Shown in pieces: positions 9,152-17,836 of a DNA stretch of 64,000 nt (positions are counted from its first letter, which is position 1; each line of letters opens with the position of its first letter). Location of the stretch: positions 1-64,000 of the forward strand of contig DATBGS010000165.1 in NCBI GenBank assembly GCA_036557885.1, in the 5' to 3' direction. The notes beneath the pieces were generated by a model that did not search any database, had not been told where the DNA came from, and saw nothing but the letters and a program-made list of their open reading frames with translations. The translations under genes and the position numbers were made by a program. Source of the stretch: DATBGS01 sp036557885. Lineage in GTDB: Bacteria; Chloroflexota; Ktedonobacteria; Ktedonobacterales; DATBGS01.

Positions 9152-9913
9152 ATGCCCGACTATACTCCCCAGGAATTAATGGTCGTCTGCGCCGCCCGCG
9201 AGATTCAAGACGGCGAAGTCGTCTTTGTCGGCATGCGCCTGCCCCTGATTGCCTTTGCGCTCGCCAAGCGCACGCATGCCCCCAACGCCATCGGGCTATT
9301 TGAGCTGGGGCTGGTGCGCGATGCCCCCTCGCCCGAACTGCTCTACACGATGGGCGACCCGCCCAACATCCTTGGCGCGGAATGGGCCACGCGCATGGTC
9401 AACGTCATGGGCCTGCTGGCGCAGGGCCGCGCTGACCTGGGCTTTATTGGCGGCGCCGAAGTGGACCGCTATGGCAACCTGAACACCTCGCGCATTGGCG
9501 ACTGGAACAAGCCCACCGTGAAGCTGCCCGGCAGCGGTGGCGGCGCCGACATTGCTTCGCTGGCAAAACGCCTGGCCGTCATCCTCGCCCACGATCAGCG
9601 CCGCTTCCGCGAGCGCGTGGATTTCATCACCAGCCCTGGCTATGGCGAAGGCGGCAACTGGCGAACGCGCGTGGGGCTGCCGCGCGGCGGGCCAGGCGCC
9701 GTCATCACCACGCTGGGCGTGCTCGGCTTTGACCCCGAAACTGGCGAGGCGCTGCTGCGCTCGTATCATCCCTTCACCAGCGTCGAGCATATCCAGGCCA
9801 ACACCGGCTGGCCCTTGCGCCTGGCGCCCGATCTGGCCCCGACGCCCGAACCCACGCCCGAAGAACTGCGCATCATCCGCGAGTGCGACCCGCAGGGCTT
9901 CTGGACGCGCTAA
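9152..9913 (+). CDS. Acyl-CoA transferase / IpdB-like subunit B
   Basis: Beta-subunit partner of the preceding gene, 253 residues. GLFELGLV sits where the catalytic Glu of glutaconate CoA-transferase beta subunits lies; GFIGGAEVDRYGNLNTS and LPGSGGGADIAS are hallmark tracts. The start is preceded by GGAG at eight bases. It is the last gene of the CoA-ligase operon. The complete set (ligase, acetyltransferase, hydratase-like, transferase pair) argues for a catabolic route from a free acid to CoA intermediates. Confidence 0.87.
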   Translation: MPDYTPQELMVVCAAREIQDGEVVFVGMRLPLIAFALAKRTHAPNAIGLFELGLVRDAPSPELLYTMGDPPNILGAEWATRMVNVMGLLAQGRADLGFIGGAEVDRYGNLNTSRIGDWNKPTVKLPGSGGGADIASLAKRLAVILAHDQRRFRERVDFITSPGYGEGGNWRTRVGLPRGGPGAVITTLGVLGFDPETGEALLRSYHPFTSVEHIQANTGWPLRLAPDLAPTPEPTPEELRIIRECDPQGFWTR

Positions 9914-9947
9914 CCATCGCAGATTCTTAACTTACCAGTGGGTCGGA

Positions 9948-9971
9948 GAGTTTACAGAGTTTACAGAGTTG
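9948..9971. repeat. Short 9-bp-period tandem repeat
   Basis: GAGTTTACA is present twice, followed by a degraded third unit GAGTTGACG, 35 bases after the CoA-transferase stop. Comparable 9-bp-period arrays occur at 40844-40922, 40969-41004 and 57571-57597. Confidence 0.7.
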
Positions 9972-9989
9972 ACGGTACCCGGCAGGAAA

Positions 9990-10022
9990 CAACAAAAGCG
10001 GTTGTGCAAGCACAACCGCTCA
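9990..10022 (-). terminator. Hairpin terminator between convergent genes
   Basis: AGCGGTTGTG and CACAACCGCT form a perfect 10-bp stem with a 4-base loop. On the minus strand it is followed by a T-rich run (TTTGTTGTTT), fitting termination of the small membrane-protein gene; it may also stop the CoA operon. Confidence 0.65.
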
Positions 10023-10037
10023 TGGGGAAAAGTTTAG

Positions 10038-10283
10038 CTACCAGCGGCGGCGCGTCTTGCGGTTCATGCTGATCCACGAAACGACCAGCAGCACGACCAG
10101 CGCCACCACCGCAAAGGCGATGAACTGGAACGAGAAGACCCATCCCAGCAGCATATTCAGCAGCCAGTGCCCTAACAGTGCCCCCACAATCAAGAGGAGC
10201 ACAATCCCAATAGCATACATTTGAAGCCGCCGCCACATCCCCATTCCGCGTTGTCTGCGCCGCAGATCGTATGGATCGCGCAT
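10038..10283 (-). CDS. Small two-helix membrane protein
   Basis: An 81-residue protein of unknown function. A basic N-terminus (YDLRRRQRG) is followed by two hydrophobic segments, about residues 22-42 and 48-70, and a basic tail (NRKTRRRW). The start is set by an excellent AGGAGG four bases before the ATG at 10283. No family is recognised; the layout resembles small inner-membrane proteins with both ends in the cytoplasm. Confidence 0.7.
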   Translation of the reverse strand: MRDPYDLRRRQRGMGMWRRLQMYAIGIVLLLIVGALLGHWLLNMLLGWVFSFQFIAFAVVALVVLLVVSWISMNRKTRRRW

Positions 10284-10375
10284 ACATCCTCCTGATGTTT
10301 GACAGGCCCGTAAGACCTTGAACAATAGAACCGGCCCAATGACTTATCCCATATACGAGTAAACCTTGCTCCGGG

Positions 10376-11053
10376 TTACGCTTTGCGCGTGCGGCGAATA
10401 TGACGCGCGCTCACCACTCCACCAACCACCAGCACCACCGAGAGCAAACCCACCAGCACTAAGGCCAGTGTGCCGCCGCTCTGGACACCGCTCTCCGGTC
10501 CGCTGCCTGGTCCACCGCCTGTGCCAGGCACCCCACATGGTACCCCATTGGTGGGCGTCCCCGTGCAGGGCGTTTTCGTCGGGGTAGGCGGCTGCGGAGT
10601 CTTGGTTGGGGTAGGCGGCTGCGGTGTTGACGTGGCTGTTGGCGGCTGTGTCGTTGGCGTGGGCGGCTGCGGTGTATTTGTCGCTGTTGGCGAGGTCGTC
10701 CCACTCGATGGTTTGGTGGTAGGCGTGGGTGGCTGCGACGTCGCCGTTGGCGGCTGCGGCGTTGGCGATTGCGCTGTGCCCGTCGTTGCTGTTGCTGTGG
10801 GTGGCTGCGGCGTCGCTGTTGGCGTATTCGTTGGGTTAGATGCCAGGCTCGTTGCCGTATTGGTCGGGTTATTGACCGTCCCGAATATGCCCCCACCCGT
10901 CCGGTTAGGAGTCTGATCATTTGCCAGCACCACCAGAGACAGGCAGCACGAGAGTAAGAGGGCGGCCAGAAGAATAAATATCACTGAAAGATTGCGTACT
11001 CCGCCCTGGCCGCCAAACACTCCCGCTATCCTTCTACAAAGCTGCCGAATCAT
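10376..11053 (-). CDS. Thr/Pro-rich surface protein with N- and C-terminal membrane segments
   Basis: Predicted exported, membrane-tethered protein of 225 residues. A signal/anchor helix (SVIFILLAALLLSCCLSLVVL) is followed by ~110 residues of Thr/Pro/Gln repeats built on PTPTKTPQPPT-like units, a Cys-containing turn, a Gly-rich linker, a C-terminal helix (TLALVLVGLLSVVLVVGGVV) and a basic tail RHIRRTRKA. The helix-plus-basic tail recalls sortase substrates, but no LPxTG is present. The ATG at 11053 follows a GGGGGG stretch. Such PT-rich stalks are common in Chloroflexota cell-surface proteins and may be glycosylated (inference). Confidence 0.78.
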   Translation of the reverse strand: MIRQLCRRIAGVFGGQGGVRNLSVIFILLAALLLSCCLSLVVLANDQTPNRTGGGIFGTVNNPTNTATSLASNPTNTPTATPQPPTATATTGTAQSPTPQPPTATSQPPTPTTKPSSGTTSPTATNTPQPPTPTTQPPTATSTPQPPTPTKTPQPPTPTKTPCTGTPTNGVPCGVPGTGGGPGSGPESGVQSGGTLALVLVGLLSVVLVVGGVVSARHIRRTRKA

Positions 11054-11449
11054 AACATACCCCCCATATTCATATAAACGCTCAAAGTGTTGGGTTACTT
11101 CCTGCCGATGGTTTGGCCTCATGAAAAAGCAGGCCGTTGTATGGGCACGTTCGAGCCTGCTTAATATAGCGCACCTCAGCCAAAAAAGCTAGCAAATAGT
11201 ACCGGCATTTTTACGTACCCTGCCTGGTGTCCTCAACAGCCTGTCTGCTTTCCTGGCTGACGCCTCTTCTGTGCTATAATGACAGAAAAACGGAAAAAGA
11301 GATGTGATAGTGCTTTGCTGTCATTCGTCCCAGAAACAAAGCAGCACAAGCGCAGAAAGGCGAGCAAACAACACACTGCTCTCTATAGAACAACGAGCGA
11401 GAGGCCAAATCGTCGCGCGGTTGCACTGAATTACGAGGTAGAGCCATCT
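11054..11449. other. Divergent intergenic region and long secA leader
   Basis: Holds the 5' sides of the surface-protein gene (minus) and secA (plus). TATAAT at 11275-11280 is the best -10 box for secA, with no strong -35. It implies a leader of about 165 bases. The frame from ATG 11279 runs into secA without a stop, but that ATG lies in the -10 box, so it is unlikely to be used. No secM-like peptide or riboswitch was recognised. Confidence 0.5.
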
Positions 11450-14400
11450 ATGAACATCATCACCAAGCTTATGGGCGATCCCAACGAGCGCGAACTCAAG
11501 AAAATCCGGCCCATCGTGGCGCGCATCAACGATCTTGAGCCAGAAATGGAAGCGCTCAGCGACGAGGAACTGCGTGACAAAACGGCTGAGTTCCGCCAGG
11601 CCATTGAGGACGTTCAGGAAAAGGCCGAAGATGAGGAAGAACGCCGCAAACGCACCGCCGAAGTGCTGGATGATCTCTTGCCGGAGGCGTTTGCTGTGGT
11701 CCGCGAGGCGAGCCGACGCACCATCGGCATGCGCCACTACGACGTACAGATGATCGGTGGCATCGTGCTGCATCAAGGCAAGATTGCCGAGATGGGCACC
11801 GGCGAAGGCAAAACGCTCGTGGCAACCCTGCCCTCTTACCTCAACGCCCTCCCTGGAGAGGGCGTTCATATCGTCACCGTCAACGACTACCTGGCAAAAC
11901 GTGACCGCGAATGGATGGGCCGCATCCACGAATTTCTGGGCCTCAAGGTGGATGTCATCCTCACCACGCAGAACCCGCAAGGGCCAGAGCGCCGCGCCGC
12001 CTATCAAGCCGACATCACCTATGGCACCAACAACGAGTTTGGCTTTGACTACCTGCGCGACAACATGGCGCCCGACCTGGCTTACTGCGTGCAGCGCCCG
12101 CTCAACTTTGGCATCGTAGACGAGGTAGACAACATTCTGATTGACGAGGCGCGCACCCCGCTCATCATCTCCGGCCAGGCCGAAGAATCGGCGGAACAGT
12201 ATGTGCGCTTTGCCAAATATGTCCCGCGCCTCAAGGAAGAAGAAGACTACCTGATTGATCTCAAATCGCGCACCGTCGCCATTCTGGACTCCGGCATCGA
12301 GAAAATTGAGCACATGCTCGGCATCCAGAACATCTATGCCGACATGAACCTCACCCGCTATCTCGAAAACGCCCTCAAAGCCCACGCCGTTTTTAAGCGC
12401 GAGAAAGATTACATCGTCAAGGACAACGAGGTCATCATCGTTGACGAGTTTACGGGCCGCCTGATGGTTGGGCGCCGTTACAGCGAAGGCTTGCACCAGG
12501 CCATCGAAGCCAAAGAGGGCGTCAAGGTGCAGCAGGAAATGCGCACTCTTGCCACCATCACCTTCCAGAATTACTTCCGCCTCTACCGTAAACTGGCGGG
12601 CATGACCGGTACCGCGCTCACCGAGGCCGAAGAATTCAACAAAATCTATAAGCTCGATGTGATCGTCATTCCCACCAACCGCCCCAAGATACGCGAAGAC
12701 CTGGCCGATCTCATCTACAAGACTGAAGAAGGTAAGTTTGACGCCGTTGTCGCGGAGATCAAGGCGCGCAGCATGGCGGGCCAGCCCATTCTCGTCGGCA
12801 CCACCTCCGTTGAGCTTTCCGAGCATCTGGCGGGCAAGCTCTCGCGCCAGGGCGTCGCGCATAACGTCCTCAACGCCAAGTTCCACGAAAAAGAGGCGCA
12901 CGTTGTCGCCAACGCCGGGCGCAGCGGCGCCGTCACCATCGCCACCAACATGGCTGGTCGCGGTACCGACATTTTGCTGGGCGGCAACCCCGCCGAGTTC
13001 GTCAACAACATCCTCGCGGAATGGGACATTGACCTGGAGGTTGCCACCGAAGAGGACCGCGCCGACGCGCTGGAAGAGGCCAAAAAGCGCTGCGAGGAAG
13101 ACCGCAAGCGCGTGCTGCGTCTGGAGCAGTTGCGCGCCTGCCAGACGCAGGAGCAGCACCTGCAAGACATCTACACCGAGCGCAAGATTGACCCGGCCAA
13201 AGCGACCACCGAGCAGAAACAAAAAGCCGAGGCCGACGCCAAAAAGCGCTTCGCCCGCTACATGCGCCAGTGGGAAAACGCCGTGCTGGAAGAGAAAGGC
13301 ATTGACCCGCAGGAGGCCAGCGAAGAACAGCGTAAATCCGTTGCCAAAGACGCCGAGCAGCGCCGCGCCGAGCAGTACGAACAAGAACTAGCGCTGCGCG
13401 GTCTGCATATCATCGGCACCGAGCGCCACGAGGCCCGCCGCATTGATAATCAGCTTCGTGGCCGCACAGGACGCCAGGGCGACCCCGGCTCCTCGCGTTT
13501 CTATCTCTCGCTGCAAGATGACCTCATGCGGCGCTTTGGCACAGATCGCGTCTCGCGCTTGATGGATGCGGTTGGCATGGACGACAGCATGCCCATTGAA
13601 AGCGGCCTGGCAAGCAAATTCATTGAGCAGGCCCAGACCAAGATCGAAGGCATCAACTTCGACATCCGCAAAAACGTCGTCGAATATGACGATGTGATCG
13701 CCAAGCAGCGCGAGGTCATCTACGCCGACCGCCACCAGATGCTGGAGCACGCCGCCAACCTGCGCGAGAGAATCACAGGCATGCTGGAGGCCGAAGTCAA
13801 GCGCCAGGTAGAACTGCATACGCAGGGCGCCCGCCCTGAAGATTGGGACTTAGATGGCCTGCTGGCTGTCCTCAAACCCTGGTTTGAGGTGCCCGACGAC
13901 ATCTTCCCCGACAACCTTAACAGCCTGCGGCGCCAGGACTTGACCGAGAGCCTGATTGACCTGGCACAGCAAGCCTACGAAGCCAAAGAAGAAAAAGTGC
14001 GCGAAACCTTTTCTGAAGAGGGCAAGGACAAAGGCAACGAGATCATGCGCATGGTCGAGCGCCAGATGTTCCTCCAGGTCGTTGACCGGCTCTGGATGGA
14101 CCATATTGACGCCCTGGACGTGCTGCGCAGCGGTATTGGCCTCCGCGCGGTGGCCCAGCGCGACCCGAAAGTGGAGTTCCAGCGCGAAGGCTTCCGCATG
14201 TTTGAGGAACTCAAGGTCAATATTCAGCATGGCGTGGTAGACCAGATGATGCGCGTCCAGATCAGCAAGCGCGTGGAGGAGCAGCCCAAACCCAAGGCGC
14301 TGGCGCGCAACCTGCGCACCAATGTGGACCAGATTGCCACCGCCAGCGGCCAGGCCAAAAGCGATGGCGCGGGCATGGCGCGTGCCCCCAAGATGCTGCC

Positions 14401-14677
14401 CGCGCCTGCTACCAACGGCAACAGCAAAGCAGCAGCCAACGGCAAAGCGCCAGCCGCCAACGGACACAAAGGCCAGCCAGCCAAAGGCGTACCCATGCCC
14501 GCGCAGGGGGCGCACCCCAAACCCAAACAGCAGCCTGTGTCAGCCGGGGCACGCGGGCCGCAGCCGCCCCAAAAGGGCGCGGCCAAGCCGCAGCAGGTGG
14601 ACATGCGCCGCGTCGGGCGCAACGACCCCTGCCCCTGCGGGAGCGGCAAGAAATACAAAATGTGTCACGGCAGATAG
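11450..14677 (+). CDS. secA: Preprotein translocase motor SecA
   Basis: ATPase that pushes unfolded preproteins through SecYEG. The start was set at the ATG after GAGGTAGAG. Motifs include MGTGEGKTLVA (Walker A), VDEVDNILIDEART (Walker B/DEAD-like), MTGTALTEAEEF, NMAGRGTDILLGG and RRIDNQLRGRTGRQGDPG. The C-terminus ends with an intact zinc/SecB-binding motif (CPCGSGKKYKMCH), joined by a ~130-residue Ala/Pro/Lys/Gln-rich linker. At 1075 residues it is longer than the usual 800-950. Much of the excess is a charged, helical insert of about 130 residues (roughly 517-649) in nucleotide-binding domain 2, between GGNPAEFV and GLHIIGTERHE. Confidence 0.97.
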   Translation: MNIITKLMGDPNERELKKIRPIVARINDLEPEMEALSDEELRDKTAEFRQAIEDVQEKAEDEEERRKRTAEVLDDLLPEAFAVVREASRRTIGMRHYDVQMIGGIVLHQGKIAEMGTGEGKTLVATLPSYLNALPGEGVHIVTVNDYLAKRDREWMGRIHEFLGLKVDVILTTQNPQGPERRAAYQADITYGTNNEFGFDYLRDNMAPDLAYCVQRPLNFGIVDEVDNILIDEARTPLIISGQAEESAEQYVRFAKYVPRLKEEEDYLIDLKSRTVAILDSGIEKIEHMLGIQNIYADMNLTRYLENALKAHAVFKREKDYIVKDNEVIIVDEFTGRLMVGRRYSEGLHQAIEAKEGVKVQQEMRTLATITFQNYFRLYRKLAGMTGTALTEAEEFNKIYKLDVIVIPTNRPKIREDLADLIYKTEEGKFDAVVAEIKARSMAGQPILVGTTSVELSEHLAGKLSRQGVAHNVLNAKFHEKEAHVVANAGRSGAVTIATNMAGRGTDILLGGNPAEFVNNILAEWDIDLEVATEEDRADALEEAKKRCEEDRKRVLRLEQLRACQTQEQHLQDIYTERKIDPAKATTEQKQKAEADAKKRFARYMRQWENAVLEEKGIDPQEASEEQRKSVAKDAEQRRAEQYEQELALRGLHIIGTERHEARRIDNQLRGRTGRQGDPGSSRFYLSLQDDLMRRFGTDRVSRLMDAVGMDDSMPIESGLASKFIEQAQTKIEGINFDIRKNVVEYDDVIAKQREVIYADRHQMLEHAANLRERITGMLEAEVKRQVELHTQGARPEDWDLDGLLAVLKPWFEVPDDIFPDNLNSLRRQDLTESLIDLAQQAYEAKEEKVRETFSEEGKDKGNEIMRMVERQMFLQVVDRLWMDHIDALDVLRSGIGLRAVAQRDPKVEFQREGFRMFEELKVNIQHGVVDQMMRVQISKRVEEQPKPKALARNLRTNVDQIATASGQAKSDGAGMARAPKMLPAPATNGNSKAAANGKAPAANGHKGQPAKGVPMPAQGAHPKPKQQPVSAGARGPQPPQKGAAKPQQVDMRRVGRNDPCPCGSGKKYKMCHGR

Positions 14678-14771
14678 CTTGTAGCCCCGGCGTCCCTGCC
14701 GGGGAGTTCGCTTGTAGCCCCGCCGTCCCTGGCGGGGAACTGTGCCCCGCCAGGGACGGCGGGGCTACAAG
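14678..14771. repeat. Family B GC-rich inverted repeat
   Basis: CTTGTAGCCCCGCCGTCCC and its reverse complement flank a short spacer, with an extra degenerate half unit in front. It fills the gap between the convergent secA and thiolase genes and probably acts as a shared terminator or processing site. Confidence 0.75.
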
Positions 14772-14774
14772 CTG

Positions 14775-15965
14775 CTACGCTGCCAGATTCTCGAAGATGG
14801 CCGCGATGCCCTGGCCGCCGCCAATGCACAGCGAGGCCGCGCCATACTGAAGGTTCTGGCGCCGCAGTTCGTGCAGCAGCGTAATCGTCAGCCGCGCGCC
14901 GCTGGCGGCCAGCGGGTGCCCAATCGAGATGGCCCCGCCATTCACGTTGGTCTTGCTGCGCTCCAGCCCCAGGTCTTTTTCCACCGCCAGATATTGCGAG
15001 GCAAAGGCTTCGTTGACCTCCATCCGGCCCAGCTTGTCTAGCGTCAGATCAGCACGCTTGAGCGCCTGGCGAATGGCGGGCGCCGGGCCAATGCCCATAA
15101 TCTCCGGCGGCACACCCACGATGCCCCACGATACCAGCCGCGCTAATGGCTTCCAGCCCCGCTCGCGTGCGAGCTTGCCCGTCGTCAGGACCACCGCCGC
15201 GCCCGCGTCGTTGATGCCGCTGGCGTTGCCCGGCGTCACCACGCCGTCTTTCTTAAAGCGCGGCGCGAGCTTGCCCAGCGCCTCCATTGAAGTCTCGCGG
15301 ATGCCCTCATCCTTGCTGACCTCAACGGCGTTGCCCTTGCGGTCTTTCACCGTCACCGGAACAATCTCCTCCGCCAGCCAGCCCTGCACCTCGGCGTGGC
15401 GTGCCTGCACCTGGCTGCGCAGCGCGTACTCATCAATCTCTGCCCGGCTCAGATGATAGCGCTCGGCCAGATTCTCCGCCGTAATCGCCATGCCGCAGCC
15501 AATATACGAGTCTACCAGCCCTTCCCAGAGATAATCCTCCAGCTTGTGCTCGCCCAGCGCCAGGCCGGTGCGCGCCCCGCGAATCACAAAGGGCGCCTGG
15601 GTCATGTTCTCGCCGCCGCCTGCCAGCGCAATCGTGCCCTCGCCCAGCAAGAGCGCCTGCGCCGCGTTCACAATCGCTTGCAGCCCGGAGCCGCACAGCC
15701 GGTTCACCGTCAGCGCGGGCGTCTCTATCGGCAGCCCGGCCTTCAGCGCCACATGCCGCGCAAAGTAAATCGCGTCTTTGCTGGTCTGCATCACATTGCC
15801 AAAGACCACTTGATCAATCTCTTTCGGGTCCACCTCGCTCCGTTCAATCGCGCCCTTCGATGCTATCACCGCCAGATCAATCGCGCTCACGTCCTTGAGC
15901 GCGCCCATAAACACGCCAAACGGCGTGCGCGCGCCGCCCAGAATGACCACATCGTTATCCTGCAT
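14775..15965 (-). CDS. Acetyl-CoA acetyltransferase (thiolase)
   Basis: Biosynthetic/degradative thiolase of 396 residues that joins or cleaves acetyl-CoA and acyl-CoA. The nucleophile Cys lies in VNRLCGSGLQA, the catalytic His in NGGAISIGHPLAASGAR, and the second Cys in SLCIGGGQG. The ATG at 15965 follows GAGGAG; the longer frame beginning MFGLSREEQ lacks one. It is the last gene of a minus-strand unit with 3-hydroxyacyl-CoA dehydrogenase 39 bp upstream, so butanoate metabolism or beta-oxidation is likely. It may handle acetoacetyl-CoA made by the CoA operon at 5-10 kb. Confidence 0.94.
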   Translation of the reverse strand: MQDNDVVILGGARTPFGVFMGALKDVSAIDLAVIASKGAIERSEVDPKEIDQVVFGNVMQTSKDAIYFARHVALKAGLPIETPALTVNRLCGSGLQAIVNAAQALLLGEGTIALAGGGENMTQAPFVIRGARTGLALGEHKLEDYLWEGLVDSYIGCGMAITAENLAERYHLSRAEIDEYALRSQVQARHAEVQGWLAEEIVPVTVKDRKGNAVEVSKDEGIRETSMEALGKLAPRFKKDGVVTPGNASGINDAGAAVVLTTGKLARERGWKPLARLVSWGIVGVPPEIMGIGPAPAIRQALKRADLTLDKLGRMEVNEAFASQYLAVEKDLGLERSKTNVNGGAISIGHPLAASGARLTITLLHELRRQNLQYGAASLCIGGGQGIAAIFENLAA

Positions 15966-16004
15966 TGGCTGCTCCTCTCTGGAAAGACCGAACACACACG
16001 AGAA

Positions 16005-16868
16005 CTACTGCTGCTCCATGTTATAGAACCCTTTGCCGTTCTTCTTGCCATAGCGCCCGGCCTGCACCATGCGCTTGAGCAGGGGCGGCGGCGCGTAGGC
16101 CGGATCGGGGAACTCCTCGTAGATGGCCTGGGCCGCGTACAGCGTCGTATCCAGCCCGACATAATCCAGCAGTTCAAACGGCCCCATTGGATAGCCGCAG
16201 CCCAGCTTCATCCCTGTATCAATATCCTCCATCGTCGCTACGCCCTGCTCATACATGCGTATCGCTGAAATCATATAGGGGATGAGCAGAAAGTTGACGA
16301 TAAACCCGGCGCGGTCTTTGGCAACCACCGGCGATTTGCCCAGCGAACGCGCAAAGCCCTTGAGCGTCTCTATCGTCTCGTCGCTCGTGGCAATCGTGCG
16401 CACCACCTCCACCAGCTTCATCACCGGCGCCGGATTGAAGAAGTGCAGCCCGGCCACCTTGTCTTGCCGATTGGTCACGGCGGCCATCTCAATAATCGTC
16501 AGCGACGACGTATTGCTGGCGATGATCGCCTCCGGGCGCAAAATCCCATCCAGCCTGGGAAACAGCTTGCGCTTCTCGTCCATGTTCTCAATAATCGCCT
16601 CGATCACCAGATCGCACTCGCGGAACTCCTCCAGGTCCAGCGTCCCGCGCAGCCGGGCGCGCGCCTCGTGCGCCTGCGTCTCCGTCAGCTTTTGCTTGCC
16701 CTGAAGCATATCCCACGCGCCATGAATGCGCCCCAACCCTTTGTCCAGCGGTTGCTGGTTGACCTCATGCACAATCGTCTCATAGCCCGACTGCGCGCAG
16801 GTCTGCGCAATGCCGCTGCCCATCAGCCCACAGCCCACAACCCCAACTCGTTTAATCTCCATCGCCAT
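16005..16868 (-). CDS. 3-hydroxybutyryl-CoA dehydrogenase
   Basis: NAD(P)-dependent oxidation of 3-hydroxyacyl-CoA to 3-oxoacyl-CoA, or the reverse. Length is 287 residues, typical of the single-function Hbd/PaaH type. The dinucleotide-binding loop is GVVGCGLMGSGIAQ; SNTSSL and GLHFFNPAPVMKLVEV (with the catalytic His) follow; the C-terminal domain has RAGFIVNFLLIPYM and a GYPMGPFELLDYVGLD tract. AAAGGAG lies eight bases before the ATG at 16868. It is in one unit with the thiolase and with a HIT protein 22 bp upstream. Confidence 0.94.
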   Translation of the reverse strand: MAMEIKRVGVVGCGLMGSGIAQTCAQSGYETIVHEVNQQPLDKGLGRIHGAWDMLQGKQKLTETQAHEARARLRGTLDLEEFRECDLVIEAIIENMDEKRKLFPRLDGILRPEAIIASNTSSLTIIEMAAVTNRQDKVAGLHFFNPAPVMKLVEVVRTIATSDETIETLKGFARSLGKSPVVAKDRAGFIVNFLLIPYMISAIRMYEQGVATMEDIDTGMKLGCGYPMGPFELLDYVGLDTTLYAAQAIYEEFPDPAYAPPPLLKRMVQAGRYGKKNGKGFYNMEQQ

Positions 16869-16890
16869 TGATGTATCTCCTTTGTAATTG

Positions 16891-17535
16891 CTACAAGCCT
16901 TTTTCTGCCGCAAAGTCCTGCCACTTCTGGACCAGCGATTGAATCCTGGGTTTCCCATTCAGGCGCCGCTCCAGCGCGTTGCGCCAGGGGCCATGCGTAT
17001 TGGCCGCCTCCTGGCGCAGCACCCCCAGCACCGAAAAATAGCGCATCTCCTCTGGCTGAAACAACGACCCCTGCCCAGGCTCCGGCTCCAGATAAAAATA
17101 CGGCCCGCGCTCGGCAAACCACGCCCGCACATCGTCCAGACCCGTCACCGGGTGCGGGTGATGCGCCTCCAGATCAAGCGCGAGCGGCCCAAAGGGAAAA
17201 CAATGCAGATGCGCGTGAAAGACCGTCTGCCGGAAGATACCATGCTCAAAAAAAACTGGCGGGCGATAGGCGCGCCCCAGAAACTCCCCTGCCGCTGCCT
17301 TCAGCCGCCCAAACTCCGCATCCAGCGCGGGCAGCAGCGCCCCATAGCAGGTAAAATGTGCCTTAGGAACCAGCAGGATATGCCCCTCGATCAGCGGAGC
17401 GTGGTCAGCAATCAGAAAAAAAGAGGCGCTTTCATGCAGAATATTGTCGAGCTTGTGGCGCTGGCAAAACACGCAATCGGCGCGGGGCTGCGGCAACGCC
17501 ATCGTTTCAGCAGCGGGTGGTTGATCTACTCCCAT
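16891..17535 (-). CDS. HIT-like nucleotide-binding protein
   Basis: Histidine-triad family protein of 214 residues, about 80 longer than classic HIT proteins. The N-terminal CVFCQRH is a zinc-type Cys pair, GHILLVPKAHF matches the HIT core, and HAHLHCFPFG is the catalytic triad. The C-terminal ~90 residues are not recognised. It heads the HIT-hbd-thiolase unit. A nucleotidyl hydrolase activity is expected from the family; the biological substrate is unknown. Confidence 0.82.
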   Translation of the reverse strand: MGVDQPPAAETMALPQPRADCVFCQRHKLDNILHESASFFLIADHAPLIEGHILLVPKAHFTCYGALLPALDAEFGRLKAAAGEFLGRAYRPPVFFEHGIFRQTVFHAHLHCFPFGPLALDLEAHHPHPVTGLDDVRAWFAERGPYFYLEPEPGQGSLFQPEEMRYFSVLGVLRQEAANTHGPWRNALERRLNGKPRIQSLVQKWQDFAAEKGL

Positions 17536-17639
17536 GTACCTTCCTCAAAAAACCGGCCATCCAGCCATCCACATAAAAGGCGCAGCGGCGGCAGCTTGCA
17601 ACGGGGGCAATCTCTTTCCTGCCCCTAGTATACAAAAGG

Positions 17640-17836
17640 CGGGCGCTCCGGCGCAACGCAGGGAAAGCGCCGCCTGCCCCTTGCCGCCGCCGTGCCCTTC
17701 TGCCTTAGGGTGCCCTTCTGTCTTTGGGCGCCCCTGCTTTGAGGGATACCCCCGTGCCGGGGAAACGTCGCAAGCGCCAATCGGGGAGTCTGCCGCGATA
17801 CGCCGTCTGCGAGACGGCGGCACAAGGGGCGGCTGA
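17640..17836. repeat. Family B hairpin cluster
   Basis: The gap between the HIT gene and the phosphotransferase gene is composed of short hairpins: GCCCTTCTG..TTAGGGTGCCC modules, a near copy of CCCCTGCTTTGAGGGG (here GAGGGA), and CGCCGTCTGCGAGACGGCG. It separates two same-strand genes and may act as a terminator of the phosphotransferase transcript. Confidence 0.65.

Noticed and set aside
10470..10916. Gly/Val-rich frame opposite the Thr/Pro-rich surface protein
   Set aside because: Its VGVGGCG repeats are the complement of PTPTKTPQPP repeats; the minus-strand protein has signal, anchor and ribosome site.
11321..13384. Open frame of 687 codons opposite secA
   Set aside because: It mirrors the codon structure of secA on the other strand, has no family motifs and no ribosome site. 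Long antisense frames are expected in GC-rich coding DNA.
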